Assembly (NCBI GenBank): GCA_023382715.1
Contig: JAHDWP010000001.1
Coordinates: 215,471-279,470 of the forward strand
From: Anaerolineae bacterium
Lineage (GTDB): Bacteria; Chloroflexota; Anaerolineae; Aggregatilineales; Aggregatilineaceae
Direction of reading: 5' to 3'
DNA length: 64,000 nucleotides
Program-made: the position numbers and the translations under genes
The notes under the pieces: generated by a model
The model's database searches: none
The model's input: only the letters and a program-made list of their open reading frames with translations
What the model was told of the DNA's origin: nothing
In this document: positions 35,276 through 43,217 of the stretch, one piece after another
Layout: each line of letters opens with the position of its first letter
Numbering within the stretch: position 1 is the first letter of the stretch

Positions 35276-37619
35276 CGGATTCCCCTTCGAGCAACTGCTC
35301 TGGCGCAGCCCGGCGGAAGTAGGCGCGGTAGGCCGCCGTCTCGTCTACGTGGGCGGCAAAGGCGCTGAGTAAGGTGCTGTCGCCCTCGACGAGGGGGCTG
35401 GCCCCGCCTGTCAGCGCCAGGTTGCCGGCGGAGTCCTCGCGCCAGTCCAGCGCGCCACGAGAATGCAGGTAGCGCAAAGCCAGCCGAACGGTCTCCGGCG
35501 GTTGGGCGACGGCCTCGGCCAGCGCGCGGATCGTGGTGTCTCCCTCTTCGCGGTTGATGATAAACCTGGACAGCTCGATCAGGCGGCGCAGCACAGCGTC
35601 GCGGCTGACGAGCAACGGGTCGGCGCCGATCAGCACGATGCGCACTGGCTTCACTGTACGCAGCGCATCCGACAGGGCCTGCGGGCTGCTGGGAGCGGTG
35701 AAGATGACGAGCGTCTCGCCCGGCTGAAGCGAGGACAGCGGCAGCCCCGGCGACTCTGCCCGGCGATACCCTTCGGCCCAGACGACCGCCTGAGGGTATC
35801 TATGCTGGATGTCGGTCAGCGCTGCCAATGCCTGGGCAGGGTAGGGGGACTCGCGCCGATCCACGACGGGCCGCGCGGGAGTCTGCGCTATGACGGGCGC
35901 GGAGGGCGAGGGCCGATAGTCTCGCAGGGTAAGCTGCAATTCCGGCTTGTCGCGATAAGCGCTGATCTGCACCTGAAACGCCAGGTCGAACAGGCCGGCG
36001 GGCAGGGCGGCGCTGGCGCTGTCCCACCAGAGCACTCTCTGGCGCACGCCTTCCTCGTCGCGCACTGTAAGCTGGCGGTGCGCTCCCTCGCGCCCCAGAG
36101 TCGTGGCGCTGTCCAACAGCAGCCGCTCACTGACCAGAGTGGGGCGCGGGTTTCCTTCACCGAAGGGGGCCAGGCGCTCGATGTCACGGGCCAGGTCGAG
36201 CGTCACCTCGCGCAGGGAAAGCACTGCGTCAATGGGCAGGCGGGATTCTGCGAGTGGAGCGGGCTGGGCCGCCAGCGCGTCGGACAGGAGCCGGCGGAAG
36301 GCCGGGATATGATCGGCGGGCAGCGAGAGTCCCGCCGCGCCGGGATGTCCGCCGAAGGTGCGCAGCAGGCCGGCCAGGGAGGCGATGGCCGCGCTGATGT
36401 CGTAGCCGCCAAAGGAGCGAGCAGAGCCGCGCGCCGTGTCGCCGCTGAGAGTCAGCAGCACGACCGGGCGTGCGTATTGCTCGGCCAGGCGATTGGCGAC
36501 AATGCCGAGCAGCCCCGCGTGCCAGGCGGGAGAGGCCAGGACCAGGGCGCGCCATTCCAGCAGCGCCGGGTCCTGCTCGATCTGCGCCTGGGCCGCGGCC
36601 AGAATCTGGCGCTCGAACAGGCGGCGCTGGTTGTTGAGGGCCTCCAACTGCGATGCGAGCATCTGCGCCTGTGCTGGATCGGTCGTCGTCAACAGGTCAA
36701 CCCCCAGACGCGCATCGCTCAGGCGGCCCGCCGCGTTGAGGCGCGGGGCGATCTGGAAGGCGATGTCGGTCTCGGTGAGCGCGCCGGGGTCGAGCCGGGC
36801 GATTTCGCACAGGGCAGACAGGCCAGCGCGCTCCGCCTGGCGAAGCTGCGCCAGGCCGATCTGGAACAGGTAGCGGGTGTCGTCGCGCAGGGCGGCGACA
36901 TCGGCGACGATGCCCAGGGCGGCGAGATCGGCCTGCGGTGTGCCTGCTGCGGGGCGCTGGGCCGCGTCGAAGAGCGCCTCGACCAGCTTGTAGGCCACGC
37001 CCACGCCGGGCAGCGCGGCGAGCGGATGCGCGGGTGGCAGACGTTTGGGATTGAGCACGGCGTCGGCGGCGGGGAGGGCATCCGGCAGGTCATGGTGGTC
37101 GGTGATGATGACGGCGAGGCCGTTCTGCTTCGCATAGTCAACAGCCTCGTGTGCCGAGATCCCAGTGTCGCAGGTGAGCAGCAGGACGGGTGCGTGCTGG
37201 CTGATCTGCTCGGCCAGGGCAGGGAGGTGGACGCCGTGCGATTCCTCCAGGCGGTCGGGGATGTAGTAGGCGACCGTCGCGCCGAGGCTCTGCAAGGCAG
37301 TGATGAGCAGCGCGGTGGCCGTCTGCCCGTCCACGTCGAAGTCGCCCCAGACGAGGATCGTCTGGCGGTGGCGGATTGCCGCCTGGAGGAGCGCGATCGC
37401 GGCCTCCAGGTCTGGCAGGGCATCGGGCGGCGCGGGGCGATAGTGCTGCGGGTCGAGGAAGGCGCGGGCGGCGTCGGGCGTGGTGAGTCCGCGAGCGGCC
37501 AGCAGCGAGGCGACGAGCGGCGAGACGCTCAGCGCGCGGGCCAGGTCGTCGGAGACGGATTGCAGGGAGAGGGTCGCAGGCGGCTCCCAGATCAAGCGCT
37601 TCGCGTAGTCATTCACCAC
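35235..37619 (-). CDS. recJ: Single-stranded-DNA-specific exonuclease RecJ
   Basis: A 794-residue DHH-family 5'-3' exonuclease starting with GTG. The metal motifs GDFDVDG at 92-98, SHGVHLP near 128 and DHH at 174-176 (ITDHHDLPD) are intact, as is the DHHA1 block FGGHPGAAGLSLP near 410. Past the OB-like domain (ending near 560) there is an extra tail of about 230 residues with a helical, winged-helix-like segment (IRALAEAVAQPPETVRLALRYLHSRGALDW), similar in length to the long RecJ of Bacillus. The start is one base after the stop of the RecB-like nuclease gene upstream, and yigZ overlaps its end, so all three share a message. RecJ works with RecQ or RecFOR in gap and end repair. Confidence 0.96.
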   Translation of the reverse strand: MVNDYAKRLIWEPPATLSLQSVSDDLARALSVSPLVASLLAARGLTTPDAARAFLDPQHYRPAPPDALPDLEAAIALLQAAIRHRQTILVWGDFDVDGQTATALLITALQSLGATVAYYIPDRLEESHGVHLPALAEQISQHAPVLLLTCDTGISAHEAVDYAKQNGLAVIITDHHDLPDALPAADAVLNPKRLPPAHPLAALPGVGVAYKLVEALFDAAQRPAAGTPQADLAALGIVADVAALRDDTRYLFQIGLAQLRQAERAGLSALCEIARLDPGALTETDIAFQIAPRLNAAGRLSDARLGVDLLTTTDPAQAQMLASQLEALNNQRRLFERQILAAAQAQIEQDPALLEWRALVLASPAWHAGLLGIVANRLAEQYARPVVLLTLSGDTARGSARSFGGYDISAAIASLAGLLRTFGGHPGAAGLSLPADHIPAFRRLLSDALAAQPAPLAESRLPIDAVLSLREVTLDLARDIERLAPFGEGNPRPTLVSERLLLDSATTLGREGAHRQLTVRDEEGVRQRVLWWDSASAALPAGLFDLAFQVQISAYRDKPELQLTLRDYRPSPSAPVIAQTPARPVVDRRESPYPAQALAALTDIQHRYPQAVVWAEGYRRAESPGLPLSSLQPGETLVIFTAPSSPQALSDALRTVKPVRIVLIGADPLLVSRDAVLRRLIELSRFIINREEGDTTIRALAEAVAQPPETVRLALRYLHSRGALDWREDSAGNLALTGGASPLVEGDSTLLSAFAAHVDETAAYRAYFRRAAPEQLLEGESDDEVSNPGPDNAR

Positions 37620-37620
37620 C

Positions 37621-38466
37621 TCAGAAACCTACCTCACCTACATCCTCAAAATCCAAAACACCCCCCACAGCATCCCATAAATCCTCTCCCCCCTCAAACT
37701 CGTCAAAGGCACCTGCGACAGTCCCCCGCCCGCACCGCGAGCGGAACTGACAGTGCTCGCACCGACGCACTTCAGCAGTCAACGGCCAGACTCTCTCCGC
37801 AGCCCTGCCTCGAATCTCCTGAAGCAGCCGCTCAAGACGAGCACCATGCTCCTGGTGCTGCTGGCGCGAGCAGGTGAACGTAACCGGCGAGTCAGGCTCC
37901 GCCGGAAACCAGTATATCATCGAGATCATCTCCGGCTCCAGCCAATCGCCCCACATACCCGGCCCCGCAGCAACCGCCAGATAAAGATACAGCACCGTCT
38001 GCATACGCGAAGCCAGCCAGTCCCGACGCAAAACATGCCAATGCGTCTTCCAATCGAAGATGGTCACACGCGCCCCTGGCTCGACAACCACAAGATCAAG
38101 CACTGCCATCGCCCGCGCGCCGAATAACTCAGCGGACAGATGCAGTTCCGGAAAGCGCGCGCCAGGCAGCATGTGCAGCTTCTCAAAGCCCAGATAAGCA
38201 TCCCACCAGGCCGACAACAAGAGATCGTCCGGCCCCGGCGCGATCTCGGCTGCGGGGAGTCCAAGCTGGTGACGCTCGACCAGGCGATGAAACTGCGCGC
38301 CCCGCCGCTTAAATGTCTCATACTCAGACTGCGGCTCTGTCACCATCGCCGGCCATTGCTGTCCCTGTACATAACGCAACTGAAAGCGCCGGGGGCAGTC
38401 TATATAGTCCTGCAAATTTGCCTGGCTGAACGTGAAGCCCTCTGGCAGCATCATCTCGATTGCCAT
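37621..38466 (-). CDS. Free-standing RecB-family (PD-(D/E)XK) nuclease with Fe-S-type cysteines
   Basis: A 281-residue nuclease. Near the start is CPRRF (Cys 24). H60 (RRGAQFHRLVERH) and the core D124 (AVLDLVVVE), D138-W-K140 (IFDWKTH) and the motif III QTVLYLY near 156 make a full RecB-type active site. Three more cysteines near 237-247 (CEHCQFRSRC) with Cys 24 match the Fe-S set of AddB and Cas4. The last 20 residues are acidic. Base composition differs from its neighbours: the plus strand of its 3' half is rich in C and A and poor in G. It abuts recJ (one base apart) and follows the UvrD-like helicase across a palindromic element. Cas4 is an alternative name for the fold, but no cas gene is present. 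Confidence 0.87.
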   Translation of the reverse strand: MAIEMMLPEGFTFSQANLQDYIDCPRRFQLRYVQGQQWPAMVTEPQSEYETFKRRGAQFHRLVERHQLGLPAAEIAPGPDDLLLSAWWDAYLGFEKLHMLPGARFPELHLSAELFGARAMAVLDLVVVEPGARVTIFDWKTHWHVLRRDWLASRMQTVLYLYLAVAAGPGMWGDWLEPEMISMIYWFPAEPDSPVTFTCSRQQHQEHGARLERLLQEIRGRAAERVWPLTAEVRRCEHCQFRSRCGRGTVAGAFDEFEGGEDLWDAVGGVLDFEDVGEVGF

Positions 38467-38496
38467 CTCATCCCTCCGCCGCTAATTCGTACACCT

Positions 38497-38647
38497 AGAG
38501 GCCGTTTGAGAAGTCGTGCGCTTGCCTTTGTCCCCCCCCATCCCAAGCCTCTCCCCCACAGGGACTTAGCGGGCGCGCTTCTCTCCCTTCCCCCCTCGTG
38601 GGGGAAGGGCCGGGGATGGGGGGCAAATAACTTCTCAGATGATCTCT
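38497..38647. repeat. MITE-like palindromic element, family B, copy 1
   Basis: A long imperfect palindrome. The outer arms are AGAG..TTTGAGAAGT (from 38497) and ACTTCTCA..CTCT (to 38647); inside are GTCCCCCCCCATCCC and GGGGATGGGGGGC, and a GC-rich centre with CCCCTC/GTGGGG. TGAGAAGT (38507-38514) and ACTTCTCA (38630-38637) are perfect inverted ends. There is no open frame. It fills the 180-base space between the helicase and nuclease genes; its right end touches the helicase stop codon. A partial relative lies at 55394-55520. Confidence 0.72.
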
Positions 38648-40989
38648 TATCCCTCTCCATACTCGTTGTAGGTGCCCAGGTGGATCAGGGGTAAAGCCGG
38701 TGGGTTTTCAAAGGACGCGCCCTTGTGCGCGTAACGACCGGAGTTCCAGGAGACGATCAACTCGTGCCTGGCCCGCGTGATGCCCACGTAAAACAGGCGC
38801 AACCGCTCGCGCGCACGCTCGACCCGTGCCTCCAGCGTCGCCACGCCCTCCTCATAGGCGGGCAGCGCGCCAACCAGATAGTCCAACTGGGCGAGCAGCT
38901 CCGCCTCCAGATTCAGCCGGGCCATGCTGCCGTCGGCAGAGAAGCGGGTGAACTGCCGCTCGGCAATGTAGCGGTCGTAGGGCATCCCCGACGGGAAGTC
39001 ATAGCCGCTGACGGCCAACAGGTAGACTCGATCCCATTCCAGGCCCTTGGCGGCGTGCATGGTGGCGATGGTCACAACGCCCGGCTTGGGCACATAGCCG
39101 ATCTCGCTATCGTCAAAGCCGAGAAAGCGCCGCTTGTTCTCGTTGATGCTTTTTAGCTCTTCAGCGAACTGAGCCAGCCGCCAGTCGGGATGGCTGGCAG
39201 CCAGCGCGCGCAGCGTCGTGGCGACTTTGTGACCCAGGGCGAGGTCCGCTGGCGCAGCGAACACGTCCTGGGCAATGGTCAGGATCACCTGGTCAATGGG
39301 GAGGTCCGTGCCCTGGAGCCAACGCCTGATGCCCGTCTGGAAGCGGGCCAGCTCCTCACCAACCCAGGCGTAATCGGGCGCGAATTCCGGCAGAACCAGT
39401 GCCGCGCCGGGGTCGCGCGGCCACAGAAATTCCTCGACCGTTGTGGCGGAGGCGAAGTAGCGAGTCAGCGTGGCGGTGGTGGCGGTGTCGGCGGTGACAA
39501 GCTCGCGCCGCTCGTCGGAAAGCTGCGCCCAGAAGGCCTTCTTGAGCTTCTTAGGGTGGGTAGGCTCGCAGAGATATTCCAGGATGTCTAGCAGCCGCCT
39601 CACTGACTGGCGCGTGCGCATTGAGCTGCGCAGCAGCTCCTCGAAAGGGACGTCCTTGTGATCCTTGCGCAGCTTCTCGGCCAGGGCGAAGCCGCGATTG
39701 TTGTCCGGCACGAGCACGGCGACGGTCTCCTGGGGGACCTGGGGCGCATCCTGCCCGAAGTCCAGCAAGGGATGCTCGGCCCCTGAGATGACGTATTCCA
39801 ACTCGGCTGATGCGCTGATCTTTTCATTGGGCCGGTAACGCAGTTCGATGTGGCAGACATCGTCCGGCGGGTTCGGGTCGGGGTCGTCTTCTTCGGTGGG
39901 GTGAATGATGCCGCGCACCGGGCCGTGCGCCGCGCGTGGCTGGTATTCGAAGGTCGTCCTCAGCGCCGGGGCGGGATGATCTTCCGCCGTCCAGCGCACC
40001 AGCTCGTTAGCCAGATCGAGGATGGGCTGCGCCGAGCGGCCTGATACGGAAAGCGGCTTCTCGTCCACGTCTTCACGGTCGAGGAAGCGGCGCAGAAAGC
40101 CCGGATTGGCCGTGGTGAAGGTAGTGTAGATGGCCTGGTTGGGATCGCCAACGCGCACCCAGTTGCGCTCCCCGCTGAGCAGGCGGAGCATCTCCTCTTG
40201 CAGGCGCGAGCTGTCCTGGGCCTCATCCTCCAGGATATAGGGCCAGCGCTGGCGCAGCCGCTCCAGATACTCCGGCTCGCGCTCCAGCGCGTCCAGCGCC
40301 AGGCGGACGAGGTCGTCGAAGTCCACCGCGCCGCGATAGGCCAGGCTGCGCTGGTAGTCGGCATAGACGCTGAGCGCGAAGCGAGTCAGGCCGAGGCCGG
40401 TCCCCTCCGGCGGCAAGAGCGCGAGCAGATCGTCCGGCGCCCGGCGCAGGTCTTTGGCCTGCCTGATGAAGTTGCCGGCCAGTTGGGGCAGGATGCCCTC
40501 AAAGCTGTGCCACGCCCAACGGGAATCAACCTCTGGGTCGAGGTACTGCGCCAGAACGTCGCGCCACTCGGCCAGGCGCTGCGTCACGCTGTCACGCTGA
40601 ATCTCCTGCGACTCTTTCTCGTCGAGGATGAGGAAGTCGTCGGCCAGCCCGACGAGCGCCGGGCGCTCGTACACGATGTCGCGGGCGAGGCCGTGCAGCG
40701 TGCGCACCCGGTAGCCGATGTGCCCGATCAGCCCGTAGTCCTGGGTGAGAATCTGGGCAATGCGGGCACGGAAGCTGTTCACTGCCGAGTTGGTGTAGGT
40801 GACGACGAGCACCTCCTGATCTGGCTTCAGGCGGCTCCTGGAAATGAGCCGCGCCGCTAGGTGCGCCAGGGTGAAGGTCTTGCCGCTGCCGGGCACCGCC
40901 GCAATGCCCAGCTTGCCGCCGCTATAACTGTGCACGATGGCCTGCTGTTCGGGGCGCAGGCGGAAAGTTGGCTGGCTGTCGGGGGTCAT
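38647..40989 (-). CDS. UvrD/PcrA-like SF1 DNA helicase
   Basis: 780 residues with the complete SF1A helicase motif set: Walker A VPGSGKT near 33-39, motif Ia VVTYTNSAVNSF, Walker B YILEDEAQD near 250, motif III VRVGDPNQAIYTTF, motif V ATMHAAKGLEWDRVYLLAV, motif VI LRLFYVGITRARHELIVS. It unwinds DNA from ends or gaps with ATP. There is no nuclease domain on its C-terminus, unlike AddA or RecB. The start ATG overlaps the stop of the AddB-like gene (ATGA), so the two are made together. The nuclease gene next in line would supply the missing activity. Confidence 0.95.
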   Translation of the reverse strand: MTPDSQPTFRLRPEQQAIVHSYSGGKLGIAAVPGSGKTFTLAHLAARLISRSRLKPDQEVLVVTYTNSAVNSFRARIAQILTQDYGLIGHIGYRVRTLHGLARDIVYERPALVGLADDFLILDEKESQEIQRDSVTQRLAEWRDVLAQYLDPEVDSRWAWHSFEGILPQLAGNFIRQAKDLRRAPDDLLALLPPEGTGLGLTRFALSVYADYQRSLAYRGAVDFDDLVRLALDALEREPEYLERLRQRWPYILEDEAQDSSRLQEEMLRLLSGERNWVRVGDPNQAIYTTFTTANPGFLRRFLDREDVDEKPLSVSGRSAQPILDLANELVRWTAEDHPAPALRTTFEYQPRAAHGPVRGIIHPTEEDDPDPNPPDDVCHIELRYRPNEKISASAELEYVISGAEHPLLDFGQDAPQVPQETVAVLVPDNNRGFALAEKLRKDHKDVPFEELLRSSMRTRQSVRRLLDILEYLCEPTHPKKLKKAFWAQLSDERRELVTADTATTATLTRYFASATTVEEFLWPRDPGAALVLPEFAPDYAWVGEELARFQTGIRRWLQGTDLPIDQVILTIAQDVFAAPADLALGHKVATTLRALAASHPDWRLAQFAEELKSINENKRRFLGFDDSEIGYVPKPGVVTIATMHAAKGLEWDRVYLLAVSGYDFPSGMPYDRYIAERQFTRFSADGSMARLNLEAELLAQLDYLVGALPAYEEGVATLEARVERARERLRLFYVGITRARHELIVSWNSGRYAHKGASFENPPALPLIHLGTYNEYGEG

Positions 40990-43055
40990 GGCTGTGTCCC
41001 AAGAGATGCCTGGCGAAGCTGCTGGAGGATGCGCAGCAGTGGGCCGCGCTGTTCGTAACCCTGCTCGCCCAGCTCGGCGATGGCGGCGTAGACATGCCGC
41101 CGGCAGCGCCGCAGCAAGCCCAGCAGCAGCCGGCGCAGCGCGTCATCGCGGGCGGCAACCTCCATCTGGTCGGTCCAGACCTGGCCCGGCGGGCACTCCC
41201 TGGCAAGCACGTAGGGATGGGTGAGGGGCTGTTCCAGGCGCTCCCACCAGGTGCTGCTGCCCACATCCAGCCAAAACTGGTAGTCCACCCAGCGGTTGCG
41301 CATCAGGAAAGTGTAGGCGGGCGCGAGAAAGACCGCGTCCTGCTGCTCATCGCGCCAGCTTGTCAGGTAGAGCGCAGCCAGCAGACCCTGCTGCACCAGG
41401 GTGAAGTAGTCGCGCAGCACGTCGTCCCAGCCGTCCACTGCGCCGTCCGGGTAGAGCGTCTGGCGGAACTTGCGCGCAGACGCGACCAGCTCGGCGATGA
41501 TACGCCCCGCCTCGGCGTCACTGTGAAAGCCGAAGTCGGGCTGCGACAGCACTTCGCCAAAGAGGCGGCTGAAGAAGTGATCGGGCGGGATGTCGCCGGA
41601 GTCCGTCTGACGATAGGCATCCAGCCAGGCGCGCAAGCGCTCGTAACGCTTGCCGGCCACGTAGGTGATGCGCTGCTGCGTGGCAGACTGGATGCGGTCG
41701 AACGAGCCAAGCTCAGGCTGGCCGGGTCGGTATACAATCTGGGCCAGCAGCCAGGCGCGCACCGGGTCAAGCCCGGCGATGGAGCGGCTGAGCGCGTCGG
41801 CTACGTCCTGCACGGGCGGGGCGATGCCCCAGTGCGGATGAGCCAGCGCCATCCAGGTGAGCATGACGCGCGCCTGCGGCTCTTCGCGCAGCGCGCGCGA
41901 TGGGCGGTGCGAGACTGTAGCAATGCCGTGCTCGTCCAGCCGCGTCGTGAGGGCGAAACGCAGGGAATCGCTCATGAAAGGGGCGACTATCACGATCTCG
42001 CGCGGCGGCACCCCGGCCTGGACCAGCCCCGCGATCCCCGCCACGGCCCAGTCCACCATCTGCGGGAAGAAGCGCGCTGAATGCACAGTGAGCACCTGGT
42101 CAAGCGATACAGCGGCGAGGGCAGCCGGTGCTGCTGCCTGGGGAACGATCGCCGAGGACAGCGCCTCGGCAAAGGACACCATCTCCGGGGGCGCAACAAC
42201 CGGCTCGCGCCACTCCTCGCGCTCGTCGGCCAGCTCGGCCAGCGTGCGCATCTCGGCAGGGGCCGCGCCGAGGAAACGCCGCACACCGCCATCGGTGTCG
42301 TAGAGCAGCAGGGCGGACTCCAGCCCCGGCAGCAGCCAGCGGATGAAGTCCCCGACAGCCGAGAACTCCTCATCCAGGTTGTCCGCCACCAGGTGGCGAT
42401 AGTGGCTGCGCAGGTAGCGGACGTAGAGCGGCTCGCTGAGCAGGGTTCTGGTGAACACCTCGATCTGTAGCGAGAAATCGAGCAGACTGTAGTGCAGGCA
42501 GTGCTCGCGGAACTGGCGGGCCACATCCAGGCAGGCACGATAGACCGGCGGGCGGCTGGAATGGCGGTCGCCCCAGGCGGCGATGAGCCGGTCGGCCACT
42601 TCGTCGAGCGGAAGCTGGCTGACGGCTGCCTTCGAGAGGTTGTCGAGCGTCTGGCGCATGATGGCAAACGGGCTGATACTGATGCTGTCGAAGACGCCGG
42701 TTCGCTGCGCATCGAGCACAAGGCGGGCCATGAAGTACTGCGCCGTCTCGACGGTGAGAAAGAGGGGATCCAGCCCCGGCTGGGCAAAGCCAGCACGCTC
42801 AGCGACGAGCGGCCAGAAAGTCTCCAGGCTGCGCCGGGCCAGGCCGCCCAGGGTCACCACGTCAATGCTGGTGCCAGATGGCCACGCCGGATCGGTAAAA
42901 GCGCGCGCGTAGGGCCAGCCGAGCGCCCGCTGCGGCACCAGCACCAGCATCTCGTCACCGCGCGCGCCGGCGTCGAGCAGGTCACGCACGTGCTGGATCG
43001 CGCGGGTTGTCTTGCCGACACCAGCCGGCCCTTCGATGAAGCGTGTGAAAGGCAT
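40986..43055 (-). CDS. AddB-like P-loop protein (UvrD-superfamily, no nuclease domain)
   Basis: 689 residues from the ATG at 43055, which has AGGTGG eight bases upstream. Walker A GPAGVGKTT is at 9-17 and a Walker B-like LVADNLDEE lies near 225-233. The block VLTVHSARFFPQMVDWAVAGI and REIVIVAPFMSDSLRFALTTRLDEHGI resemble motifs III-IV of AddB/UvrD-like proteins. Later helicase motifs V and VI are not recognisable, so unwinding activity is doubtful. The C-terminal 250 residues have no visible nuclease motif or cysteine cluster, unlike true AddB. It is the first gene of the block and overlaps the UvrD-like gene by four bases. A Chi-like sensor or bridging subunit is a possible role, by analogy with AddB; this is inference. 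Confidence 0.75.
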   Translation of the reverse strand: MPFTRFIEGPAGVGKTTRAIQHVRDLLDAGARGDEMLVLVPQRALGWPYARAFTDPAWPSGTSIDVVTLGGLARRSLETFWPLVAERAGFAQPGLDPLFLTVETAQYFMARLVLDAQRTGVFDSISISPFAIMRQTLDNLSKAAVSQLPLDEVADRLIAAWGDRHSSRPPVYRACLDVARQFREHCLHYSLLDFSLQIEVFTRTLLSEPLYVRYLRSHYRHLVADNLDEEFSAVGDFIRWLLPGLESALLLYDTDGGVRRFLGAAPAEMRTLAELADEREEWREPVVAPPEMVSFAEALSSAIVPQAAAPAALAAVSLDQVLTVHSARFFPQMVDWAVAGIAGLVQAGVPPREIVIVAPFMSDSLRFALTTRLDEHGIATVSHRPSRALREEPQARVMLTWMALAHPHWGIAPPVQDVADALSRSIAGLDPVRAWLLAQIVYRPGQPELGSFDRIQSATQQRITYVAGKRYERLRAWLDAYRQTDSGDIPPDHFFSRLFGEVLSQPDFGFHSDAEAGRIIAELVASARKFRQTLYPDGAVDGWDDVLRDYFTLVQQGLLAALYLTSWRDEQQDAVFLAPAYTFLMRNRWVDYQFWLDVGSSTWWERLEQPLTHPYVLARECPPGQVWTDQMEVAARDDALRRLLLGLLRRCRRHVYAAIAELGEQGYEQRGPLLRILQQLRQASLGTQP

Positions 43056-43074
43056 GAGACGCACCACCTGCCGT

Positions 43075-43104
43075 GAACAAACACTTGTTCTGGCGAGTAT
43101 ACCA
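43075..43104 (-). promoter_or_regulatory. Extended -10 promoter with an overlapping operator-like inverted repeat
   Basis: On the minus strand TGG then TATACT (43104-43096). The predicted start falls near 43089, inside GAACAA-ACAC-TTGTTC (43075-43090), a perfect 6+6 inverted repeat. GAAC...GTTC half-sites are the core of LexA boxes in many Gram-positive bacteria, although the usual spacing is four bases, not eight. It controls the AddB-like/UvrD-like genes. Confidence 0.6.
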
Positions 43105-43217
43105 CAGGCGCAGGCCAGGACGAGTTCTGCTTTCAGCTTTTCGACAGGGCGCGCCGTGCCCCGCTAAGATCGCGCTGACACCCGGCACGCCGCACGTCTG
43201 AGGAGGAGACCCCACCC

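Noticed and set aside
35463-37877. An 804-codon plus-strand open frame opposite recJ and part of the nuclease gene
   Set aside because: Low-complexity Gly/Arg/Gln composition; it mirrors recJ codons and has no start signal.
37621-38466. Cas4, hence a hidden CRISPR locus
   Set aside because: The fold and cysteines match, but there is no cas gene or repeat-spacer array anywhere in the window, and the neighbours are helicases and recJ.
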